This document shows positions 1 through 4,740 of a DNA stretch of 5,217 nucleotides, one piece after another. Source of the stretch: Afipia sp. (lineage in GTDB: Bacteria; Pseudomonadota; Alphaproteobacteria; Rhizobiales; Xanthobacteraceae); assembly GCA_026400415.1 (NCBI GenBank), contig JAPLPA010000582.1, positions 1 to 5,217 on the forward strand, written 5' to 3'. A model generated the notes under the pieces. That model searched no databases. It saw only the letters and a list, made by a program, of their open reading frames with translations, and was not told the DNA's origin. The translations under genes were made by a program, and so were the position numbers. Position 1 is the first letter of the stretch, and each line of letters starts with the position of its first letter.

Positions 1-452
1 CCCAGATCGACCGGGCGCTCGACCAGCCGCAAATGCTGGTCCTCGGGACCATCCACATAGGCGATCCGAACGCCGGACTGGTTGAGTTCGATGCCGCGCT
101 CTTCGAGTTTCGGCAGCGAGGCATCCCACAGAGACCGCGATGCGCGCACTTCCGGCTTGACGCCGTCCACGCGTTCCATCCGCCAGTACCAGCCTGACAA
201 TGGCAGTTCGAACAGCGGCTCGCCGAGCGACTGCACCGAGCGGTCTTTATCCTTGTCCTTGTCGTTGGGATCGTCGGGCGCGTCGGCCTCTGCGATCAGC
301 GTTCGCAGATAGAAATTGAGACGACGGTCGAAACTGCGCTCGGCGGAGCGCTGATACACCGCCGACAGCACGATACCGGTCAGGAGAAGGATCAGCACCA
401 CCCAGGCCGTCGCGGAGACAAAGAGCCGGGTGGCTAAGGAATTAACGCGCAT
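1..452 (-). CDS. PhoQ-like sensor histidine kinase, N-terminal part (runs off left edge)
   Basis: The ATG at 452-450 opens a frame with no stop to base 1, giving 150 residues of a longer protein. It begins MRVNSLATRLFVSATAW and has one clear membrane helix at about residues 9-33. A periplasmic sensor region follows, with the conserved-looking segment SLGEPLFELPLSGWYWR at about residues 75-91. The second membrane helix, HAMP, histidine and ATPase domains would lie outside the window. The start overlaps the last 11 bases of the response regulator gene, so the two are translationally coupled. As a kinase it should phosphorylate that regulator. The pairing with a PhoP-like regulator suggests a PhoQ-type role in envelope or cation sensing, but the signal is unknown. 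An acidic and lysine stretch (DKDKDKD, residues 64-70) sits early in the sensor domain. The N-terminus resembles Bradyrhizobium kinases from memory. Confidence 0.88.
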   Translation of the reverse strand, partial: MRVNSLATRLFVSATAWVVLILLLTGIVLSAVYQRSAERSFDRRLNFYLRTLIAEADAPDDPNDKDKDKDRSVQSLGEPLFELPLSGWYWRMERVDGVKPEVRASRSLWDASLPKLEERGIELNQSGVRIAYVDGPEDQHLRLVERPVDL

Positions 453-1158
453 CAGCAGCAGGCGGCGGCGTCAGCAGATAGCCGAGGCCGCGCACGGTCT
501 GGATAATATCGACATCGAGCTTCTTGCGGATGCGGCCGACGAACACTTCAATCGTGTTGGAGTCGCGATCGAAATCCTGATCGTACAGATGCTCGACCAG
601 TTCGGTGCGAGACACGACGCGACCAGAATGATGCATCAGATACGCCAGCAGACGATATTCGTGCGACGTCATCTTGATATGCGCGCCGTTGACACTCACG
701 CGATTGGTGCGCGTGTCGAGCATCACCGGCCCGCATGTCAGTTCGCTCTGCGCGTGACCAGCCGTGCGGCGCAGCAGCGCGCGAATCCGCGCCAGCACTT
801 CTTCGAGGTGGAAGGGTTTGGCGACATAATCATCGGCACCGGCATCAAAGCCCTGCACCTTGTCGCTCCAGCGATCCCGCGCGGTAAGGATTAAAACCGG
901 CATCACCCGCTTGTTGCGCCGCCACGCCTCCAGCACCGAAATGCCATCCATTTTCGGCAGGCCGATGTCGAGGACCACCGCGTCGTAAGGCTCGCTATCG
1001 CCGAGGAAGTGTCCCTCCTCGCCGTCGAAAGCCTTATCGACCACGTAACCCGCATCCGTCAAAGCCGTGGTGAGCTGACGGTTCAGGTCGGGATCGTCTT
1101 CAACCACGAGCAGGCGCAAATCACTCTCCGCGAACGGTTCGTTTCGGGAGGCTAACAT
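442..1158 (-). CDS. PhoP-like OmpR-family response regulator
   Basis: This is a 238-residue DNA-binding response regulator. The receiver domain (about residues 14-130) has the acidic pair D21/D22, phospho-acceptor D64 (in VVLDIGLP), T92 and K114 (in VAKPF). The segment LTARDRWSDKVQGFDAGADD closely parallels E. coli PhoP. A winged-helix DNA-binding domain fills the C-terminus and ends with TVRGLGYLL, the usual OmpR-family wing. The kinase gene starts inside its last codons. The start is uncertain: ATG at 1158 is the standard choice but has no clear ribosome site. A TTG at 1119 follows GGAG by 6 bases and gives MRLLVVEDDPDL, the normal family N-terminus. An intact gene is very likely. The specific regulon cannot be told from sequence. 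The promoter must lie in or after the decayed phage gene just upstream. Confidence 0.93.
   Translation of the reverse strand: MLASRNEPFAESDLRLLVVEDDPDLNRQLTTALTDAGYVVDKAFDGEEGHFLGDSEPYDAVVLDIGLPKMDGISVLEAWRRNKRVMPVLILTARDRWSDKVQGFDAGADDYVAKPFHLEEVLARIRALLRRTAGHAQSELTCGPVMLDTRTNRVSVNGAHIKMTSHEYRLLAYLMHHSGRVVSRTELVEHLYDQDFDRDSNTIEVFVGRIRKKLDVDIIQTVRGLGYLLTPPPAADAR
1124..1129 (-). promoter_or_regulatory. Ribosome binding site favouring the TTG start at 1119
   Basis: On the minus strand GGAGAG lies just upstream of TTG (1119-1117), with GGAG 6 bases away. Translation from this TTG would begin MRLLVVEDD, matching the usual first residues of PhoP/OmpR receivers. The ATG at 1158 has only GC-rich sequence without a purine tract ahead of it. 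Confidence 0.4.
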
Positions 1159-1172
1159 GAACGGCGCGGGCG

Positions 1173-1186
1173 TGAATGATGAATGA
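1173..1186. repeat. Two adjacent copies of TGAATGA upstream of the PhoP-like regulator
   Basis: A perfect tandem heptad, TGAATGA TGAATGA, sits 15 bases upstream of the ATG at 1158 and 54 bases upstream of the alternative TTG. OmpR-family regulators often bind short direct repeats, so this could be an autoregulatory site. The 7-base period is tighter than the usual spacing of about 11 bases, so the assignment is weak. Confidence 0.3.
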
Positions 1187-1205
1187 ACGACGCGGGTGCG
1201 CCAGA

Positions 1206-1448
1206 TTACTTTTTCTTCACAACCTTGTTGATGAGGCTTCCCAACACGCTTGGCGTGTCCTGCCCCGTCATAAGCGACATTTTTTCCCGCGTCCGGCCTG
1301 AGACATAGACGCCCAAAACGCCGAACCGGAAACCCCAATAGCTGACCAAAAGCCCGGTCGCGCCGATCATGGTGTTGATCGCCGTGAGATCCTTGCTCCC
1401 GAAGCCATGCAAAAGAATGATCCAAAGTCCGGCGCATTCGGCCGTGAG
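1206..1448 (-). pseudogene. C-terminal remnant of a small membrane protein, fused in frame to the terminase remnant
   Basis: About 80 residues, from LTAECAGLWIILLHGFGSKD to the lysine-ending terminus (VVKKK), do not continue the terminase fold that precedes them. They contain one or two hydrophobic stretches, including INTMIGATGLLVSYWGFRFG, then a basic stretch (SGRTREKMS). This layout resembles the C-terminus of a small phage membrane protein such as a holin, but I do not recognise the family. The reading frame is continuous with the upstream terminase piece through 1449, so a deletion apparently removed most of the terminase and the start of this gene. A gene caller may report 1206-1583 as one 125-residue protein. 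The ATG at 1583 falls inside the terminase sequence and has no family support. Confidence 0.5.
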
Positions 1449-1777
1449 TTCGCCGACCAGCGCGATATTAGTCGTCGGCTCATCCGCAAAGGGAGCAAGC
1501 CCCAGCGCCTGCGCCCTCACCCATTCGGCGCCGGCGCGCGTTTTGCCGCACCTCGTCCACCGATCAAAAGCCATGTCAGCCAAGGCGCACCATTCGGCGC
1601 ACGCGGCGGCGGCACTTGATGGTCGTGCGCGAACAGTTTCCAGTTCGCGTTGATGTCTCCGAGTTCACGCTCATTCAGCTGCGTCAGGATGTAGGCTCTT
1701 TGCTTCGCCGACAAGGATCTCCAGGCGTCGCGCGAGTTCGGATCGAAGCTCGTCGAGATCTCGGGGGATGGCGTCAT
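1449..1777 (-). pseudogene. Phage/GTA terminase large subunit, N-terminal remnant with frameshift in Walker A
   Basis: Two frames together spell the N-terminus of a phage or GTA-type large terminase, the ATPase that drives DNA into capsids. The first frame starts at ATG 1777 and gives WKLFAHDHQVPPP, then WLTWLLIGGRGA. The second frame continues with GKTRAGAEWVRAQALG and FADEP..NIALVGE. Joined, they give the classic adenine-binding segment and the P-loop GGRGAGKT. One base is missing between 1547 and 1548: GGT-GC-GGC-AAA replaces GGT-GCN-GGC-AAA. Uncorrected, translation ends at 1517 after 86 residues. Homology stops at VGE (1449), so Walker B and the nuclease domain are gone. The start overlaps the upstream gene by 107 bases, so the true ancestral start may be further in. 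RcGTA places terminase as g2, just after the small subunit, matching the order here. Confidence 0.8.
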
Positions 1778-2240
1778 CGGCGGCTCTCGTCTTCTCCTCG
1801 TTGGCGTCGCGTTCCTGTTCGCGCAGCCGCATCACTTCTTTCAGAGTCCGTGCCAGCGCGGCCAGCACCCGCGCGCGGCTCTCCGCTTCAGTTCGCAGCA
1901 CGGGGGGTACGTGCGAGACGCCAATGATGGTCTCGATCTTCGACAATTCGCGCTCGATGGCGTTCGACACGCGCTCGACCAGCGAGGATTCGGGATCGGC
2001 AGGATTCGGATCGCCGAGCCGTTCCACTGCCGAGCGCTTGTGACTCCCGCGCGCGGAGACCAGTGAATTCGCAGTGGCGCGCGCAACGGCATCAATGGCC
2101 GCGGTGTCGTTATCGCTGACAATCAGATTTTGCGCAGATTCAAGTGTAACTTTAACTCGCGGCTTTTTTGTCGTCTTTTGTGCACACACGACCTTTCGCT
2201 TCACCGGCTTCTTTGCCGATGTGGACGAAGGGGTTTTCAT
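1671..2240 (-). CDS. Putative GTA/phage small terminase subunit-like protein
   Basis: This is a 189-residue protein directly upstream of the terminase remnant. The first 31 residues are highly basic (11 Lys or Arg), followed by a low-complexity linker to about residue 75. From about residue 85 the chain is predicted mostly helical, with SNAIERELSKIETIIG, a conserved-looking TEAESRARVLAALARTL, and a C-terminal PRDLDELRSELARRLEILV. This pattern is that of the short protein encoded before the large terminase in alphaproteobacterial GTA clusters, the equivalent of RcGTA g1 (TerS), which recognises DNA and hands it to the motor. The frame is intact, so this gene may have outlived its partner. A weak AGGA lies about 10 bases before the ATG. 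The call rests on position and helix pattern. The basic N-terminus may be an added tail or a start chosen too far upstream. Confidence 0.6.
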   Translation of the reverse strand: MKTPSSTSAKKPVKRKVVCAQKTTKKPRVKVTLESAQNLIVSDNDTAAIDAVARATANSLVSARGSHKRSAVERLGDPNPADPESSLVERVSNAIERELSKIETIIGVSHVPPVLRTEAESRARVLAALARTLKEVMRLREQERDANEEKTRAADDAIPRDLDELRSELARRLEILVGEAKSLHPDAAE

Positions 2241-2311
2241 GAATCAGAAATTCCTGTGCGAGAACTCTTGCGTGCAGTCTTGCGCGAATTCTCAAATGCT
2301 GCGAACGCACA

Positions 2312-2521
2312 TCACGTCCGGAAGAACATGAACCAGACAATCGCAAGCACAAAGCCGGCGGCGATGGTGCTGACGATCAGCAACGCGAGCACCGACGGTC
2401 CCGGCTCACCGCCTCGCGCTTCCTGCGCGGTCTCGACGATACGGCGTTCGGATTTGACAGGCGCTGTCTTCGCTTTGGTTCTCGGTGCGCCCTGTTTGAC
2501 GCCTAGTGTTTTCGTCGCCAT
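2312..2521 (-). CDS. Small tail-anchored membrane protein, unknown function
   Basis: A 69-residue protein with a basic, soluble N-terminal part (residues 1-40, beginning MATKTLGVKQGAP) and one strong C-terminal membrane helix at about residues 43-66 (VLALLIVSTIAAGFVLAIVW). Only a few residues follow it (FMFFRT). It should therefore sit in the inner membrane with the basic region in the cytoplasm. The ATG at 2521 is preferred over the GTG at 2524 because GAGG lies 5 bases ahead of it. There is no cysteine or catalytic motif. It precedes the small-terminase-like gene by 71 bases on the same strand, but nothing else links them. I do not recognise the family with confidence. Small proteins of this form are common in Bradyrhizobium genomes. 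Confidence 0.7.
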   Translation of the reverse strand: MATKTLGVKQGAPRTKAKTAPVKSERRIVETAQEARGGEPGPSVLALLIVSTIAAGFVLAIVWFMFFRT

Positions 2522-2682
2522 CACGTCCTCATTTCATCGCATGCGCGCGAATATCGCGCGTGTCATGGTGAGGAAACGCAGCGAGCCGAATGAAGTTCCG
2601 TGTGCGGCTGTCTGAGGATCGATGATTGATGCTGCCACCGCAGCCGCGCGCCTCTTCAAGCACAACTCTGGAGCATGCGTGA

Positions 2683-2711
2683 AACCTACTGCGGCAGCGT
2701 CACGCTGTCAA
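2683..2711 (-). promoter_or_regulatory. Possible sigma-70 promoter with dyad in the spacer
   Basis: On the minus strand TTGACA (2711-2706) is followed after 17 bases by TAGGTT (2688-2683), a weak -10. The spacer carries the perfect dyad CAGCGT-C-ACGCTG (2695-2707), which also touches the -35. It would transcribe toward the small membrane protein gene starting at 2521, leaving a leader of about 155 bases. The -35 is exact, but the -10 matches consensus at only three positions. Confidence 0.28.
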
Positions 2712-2719
2712 GGATTACT

Positions 2720-2742
2720 TTCCTAGAATTATATTCCTAGAA
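2720..2742. repeat. Direct repeat TTCCTAGAA, period 14, in AT-rich gap
   Basis: Two perfect copies of TTCCTAGAA (2720-2728 and 2734-2742) are separated by TTATA, in an AT-rich island between two GC-rich genes. They lie just after the stop of the cysteine-rich gene and 9 bases upstream of the possible -35 at 2706-2711. That places them where an activator would bind. Confidence 0.4.
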
Positions 2743-2752
2743 AATCAAAGGC

Positions 2753-2959
2753 TTACTTGCAAACGCCGGACGCCTTGCGTTCCTTCAAGGTCTTTTCGCA
2801 ATATGCAGAGCAGAGTTTTCCTGAATTTTCGATGCAGCGTTTCATGCAAACCTCGTAGGTGCAACTTGCGCCGCCTTTGCCCAAATCACCCGCCGCTAAA
2901 GCGAAATTGCATCCGGACAGGATCAAGGCCGCAGCAAAGCCTAAACTCAGCATTCTCAT
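2753..2959 (-). CDS. Small secreted cysteine-rich protein, possible lipoprotein
   Basis: A 68-residue protein. The start at 2959 is chosen because GGAGG lies 5 bases ahead of it. A longer frame back to 3019 adds residues that are not signal-like and lacks this site. Residues 1-23 form a signal peptide (MRMLSLGFAAALILSGC). LSGC, ending at C17, is a good lipobox, so it may be cleaved by signal peptidase II and lipid-anchored. ALAAGD a few residues later would also suit signal peptidase I. The mature part has six cysteines in the pattern C-x4-C-x3-C-x8-C-x3-C-x12-C, which suggests three disulfides in the periplasm or outside. It is rich in Lys and Glu near the end. No enzyme motif is seen and I do not recognise the family. 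It lies between two other unknown small genes on the same strand. Confidence 0.75.
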   Translation of the reverse strand: MRMLSLGFAAALILSGCNFALAAGDLGKGGASCTYEVCMKRCIENSGKLCSAYCEKTLKERKASGVCK

Positions 2960-2991
2960 GGAAACCTCCACGCAAGATATGTTGTCCACAT

Positions 2992-3031
2992 TTTCGCCAT
3001 TCGATTCCAAGTCCGTCACCGTTTCGCCATT
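2992..3031. repeat. Direct repeat TTTCGCCATT, period 30, upstream of the cysteine-rich gene
   Basis: Exact 10-base copies lie at 2992-3001 and 3022-3031, 30 bases apart, about three helical turns and so on the same face of the DNA. Both fall in the 78-base gap between the gene ending at 3038 and the start at 2959. They could be paired operator sites for the secreted protein gene. Confidence 0.35.
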
Positions 3032-3037
3032 GCGCCG

Positions 3038-3271
3038 CTAACGCACGCCCTCGCGCTTGAAAAACGCCGGATCGTTGAGCGCTTTCGTGAGGCTTTCGAC
3101 CATGTCGGCAGCGCCGTGATCCTCGCTGCCATCAAGCAGCTCCCACATCTTGCGCAGGTTGGCGCGCATCGGCGCCTTCAGCGACGGATCGCGTTCGATC
3201 AGCGTGCGCGCGATGCAGAACGCAATCGCCTCAGTCCCAAGTTTGGTTTGTTCGACGGTTGGCTTGGACAT
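3038..3271 (-). CDS. Conserved-looking hypothetical cytoplasmic protein
   Basis: A 77-residue soluble protein beginning MSKPTVEQTKLG. The start at 3271 is chosen because GGAG sits 6 bases ahead of it. An in-frame ATG at 3283 overlaps that site and has no ribosome site of its own. The chain looks largely helical: an N-terminal helix (GTEAIAFCIARTLIE), a basic middle (MRANLRKMWELLD) and a final amphipathic helix (ADMVESLTKALND). It has no signal peptide, no membrane segment and a single cysteine. Codon use and the lack of internal stops support a real gene. The family is not recognised and no function is assigned. It is read in the same direction as the cysteine-rich gene 78 bases downstream, so the two may share a transcript, although the repeats between them suggest a separate promoter. 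Confidence 0.72.
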   Translation of the reverse strand: MSKPTVEQTKLGTEAIAFCIARTLIERDPSLKAPMRANLRKMWELLDGSEDHGAADMVESLTKALNDPAFFKREGVR

Positions 3272-3353
3272 GACTTGCTCCATTCGCCGCGTGAGATGCA
3301 GCGCGTGAGTTTGAAGGAAGGGTTCGGCAAGACCCGGATAGAGTGCGAACCGC

Positions 3354-3398
3354 GATGGCCTCGAAATAGATGGCCCTGAAATAGATGACCTTGGGATA
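3354..3398. repeat. Three tandem copies of a 15-base unit
   Basis: Units at 3354-3368 (GATGGCCTCGAAATA), 3369-3383 (GATGGCCCTGAAATA) and 3384-3398 (GATGACCTTGGGATA) are head to tail with a few substitutions. The first two differ at two positions. They sit in the 186-base gap (3272-3457) between the transporter stop and the start at 3271, 83-127 bases upstream of that start. No gene is convincing in this gap. The array could bind a regulator or be replication slippage. Confidence 0.6.
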
Positions 3399-3457
3399 GC
3401 CGATTGTGCGATGCGCGCGCTACAGCAAATCGACGGGCGCGAACAGATTCCCGCGTG

Positions 3458-3976
3458 TCATTCTGCGGGCTCAGCCGCCGGAATTTTCGCTGGCCCCGCG
3501 AGTGGGCGTTCTTCCATGATGCCAAAGAGCACCGCCGCCGATGCGAGCATCAGTCCTGCTGTGGCGAATACATAACGAAATGCGCTCACCATATCGACTG
3601 CAGAGATCGCATGCTTCGCGCCCGCATGCTGTTCGACACCAATGGAAATGTTGCGGCCCAGTACCGCAAGAAGGATCGCGGTGAACACGGCCACCGAGAA
3701 CGATGCCATCAATGCGCGAAAGAAATTCATCGCACCGGTCGCGGTGCCGACCTGCGGACGCGCGACCGCATTTTGTATCGACACGACGCTCAGAGGAAAC
3801 ACGGTACCGAGACCGATGGCGAACAGCGCATCGCCAGACACCGACGCCGCATGGGCTCGAGCCAGACGCGTGAATGGTGAGGGTGCCCAGGGTCGACGAG
3901 GATCTCGACTCGTTGGCTGCGGGCCGCGAGGGCGCTTGCCATGGGGGGATGTGGACTCCGGGGTCACTATGCCCAT
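3458..3976 (-). CDS. C-terminal fragment of a DHA2/EmrB-type MFS efflux transporter
   Basis: Only the last part of a 14-helix major facilitator drug exporter is present. From about base 3850 the frame reads ALFAIGLGTVFPLSVVSIQN, then GTATGAMNFFRALMASFSVA. The final helix is FATAGLMLASAAVLFGI, followed by a short cytoplasmic tail. This matches the end of EmrB/QacA-type transporters (helices about 12-14), so some 350-400 residues are missing. Such proteins export drugs using the proton gradient. The first 43 residues of the frame from ATG 3976 are rich in proline and arginine and unlike any transporter. They probably come from other DNA joined near 3856, so the written start is only where a gene caller would begin. 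It is either a truncated gene or the result of an assembly join. It cannot work as a transporter as written. Confidence 0.75.
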   Translation of the reverse strand: MGIVTPESTSPHGKRPRGPQPTSRDPRRPWAPSPFTRLARAHAASVSGDALFAIGLGTVFPLSVVSIQNAVARPQVGTATGAMNFFRALMASFSVAVFTAILLAVLGRNISIGVEQHAGAKHAISAVDMVSAFRYVFATAGLMLASAAVLFGIMEERPLAGPAKIPAAEPAE

Positions 3977-4019
3977 GCTAGGAGGCGGGTGAGACGCAAC
4001 CGCCCGTTTCCCACGTTGT
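3856..4019. other. GC-rich stretch holding the probable junction between alphaproteobacterial and actinobacterial-type DNA
   Basis: Between the last base of transporter homology and the stop of the RegX3-like gene lie about 160 GC-rich bases with no recognised gene. One minus-strand frame starts at ATG 3942 with MASALAARSQRVEILVDPGH and continues HHSRVWLEP to about 3857. It looks more protein-like than the frame fused to the transporter, so it may be the first 30 residues of a gene whose remainder was lost. No insertion-sequence end, target duplication or attachment site is visible. A weak hairpin (GGCGG 3984-3988, CCGCC 4000-4004) is too poor to call a terminator. Confidence 0.5.
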
Positions 4020-4736
4020 TCAGCGCTTGGGAACGTCGAACTTGTAGCCAAGACCACGGATCGTGACGATGCAGACAGGATTCGTTGGATCGATTTCTAC
4101 CTTGGACCGCAAACGTTTGATGTGGACATCGAGTGTCTTTGTATCGCCCACATAGTCGCTCCCCCATACTCGGTCAATGAGCGTGTCGCGGGTAAGGACA
4201 CGTCCCGCGTTGGTGAGAAGGATCGAAAGAAGTTCGAATTCCTTCAGCGGAAGCTGAACAAGTTCACCGCGAACGGTGACCTCGTGGCTTTCATGGTCGA
4301 TGACAACATCGCCTACCCGGATCGTTTCAGCAAGATCAACGACCGATTGTGATTCGGGGATATCGAAGGGACGGCGGCGGAGTACCGCTCGCATTCGAGC
4401 AACAAGCTCGCGCATTCGATACGGCTTGGTGACGTAATCGTCGGCCCCAACTTCGAGTCCTACCACGGTGTCAATCTCAGAGCCCTTCGCCGTCACCATG
4501 ATGATGGGCACGTTCGATCGAGATCGCAGTTCACGACAAACGTCGATACCCGAAACCTTCGGGAGCATCACGTCGAGAAGGACAAGATCGGGATCGAGCG
4601 CATCGAAAATGTCGAGCGCCTCGGCCCCATCTCGAGCAACTGTGACTTTGAAACCTTCTCGAGACAATCCGATTTCAAGAGCGTCGATAAAGGAATCCTC
4701 ATCCTCAACAACGAGAATTGAAGTGGTGTCAGTCAT
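4020..4736 (-). CDS. regX3: RegX3-like phosphate-type response regulator
   Basis: A full-length OmpR-family regulator of 238 residues. The receiver has E11/D12, phospho-acceptor D55 (VLLDVMLP), T82 (IIMVTA), and Y101/K104 in DDYVTKPY. The winged helix includes LPLKEFELL, LIDRVWGSDYVGDTKTLDVH and RLRSKVEIDPTNPV, which closely match mycobacterial RegX3. In Actinobacteria RegX3 acts with SenX3 on phosphate-starvation genes, a role I infer here. The start at 4736 (MTDTTSILVVEDED) is preferred because AAAGG lies about 9 bases ahead. ATG 4754 would add MKGHEV without support. The kinase gene ends 4 bases upstream, so the pair forms an operon. The DNA is lower in GC than the flanking stretch and unlike the rest of the window. 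Confidence 0.93.
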   Translation of the reverse strand: MTDTTSILVVEDEDSFIDALEIGLSREGFKVTVARDGAEALDIFDALDPDLVLLDVMLPKVSGIDVCRELRSRSNVPIIMVTAKGSEIDTVVGLEVGADDYVTKPYRMRELVARMRAVLRRRPFDIPESQSVVDLAETIRVGDVVIDHESHEVTVRGELVQLPLKEFELLSILLTNAGRVLTRDTLIDRVWGSDYVGDTKTLDVHIKRLRSKVEIDPTNPVCIVTIRGLGYKFDVPKR

Positions 4737-4740
4737 TACT

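Noticed and set aside
430..894. Plus-strand frame over the PhoP-like regulator
   Set aside because: It starts with GTG inside the regulator stop region and is antisense to conserved receiver and winged-helix sequence.
1159..1437. N-terminal extension of the PhoP-like regulator to 1437
   Set aside because: The 93 extra residues overlap the membrane protein remnant in another frame and match nothing in the regulator family.
1521..1600. Direct repeat CCATTCGGCGC at 1521-1531 and 1590-1600
   Set aside because: Both copies lie in terminase coding sequence, where GC-rich codons explain the match. No deletion or element boundary fits them.
3199..3525. Minus-strand 108-codon frame across the 15-base repeats
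   Set aside because: It overlaps the better-supported 77-residue gene and the transporter end, and the product is low-complexity His/Arg/Ser with no ribosome site.
3404..3880. Plus-strand open frame of 158 codons over the transporter fragment
   Set aside because: The product is Arg/His/Cys-rich and without domain, and it is antisense to clear membrane helices.
3856..3944. Restriction-type hexamers CTCGAG, ACGCGT, GTCGAC and CCATGG close together, suggesting a cloning polylinker
   Set aside because: They are spaced tens of bases apart in very GC-rich DNA, with no vector sequence around them. Chance is enough.
3984..4004. Hairpin GGCGG / CCGCC after the RegX3-like stop as a terminator
   Set aside because: The stem is 5 base pairs with an 11-base loop and no T tract, which is expected by chance in GC-rich DNA.
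3977..4057. Extension of the transporter frame up to ATG 4057
   Set aside because: It overlaps the end of the RegX3-like gene in another frame and has no transporter similarity.
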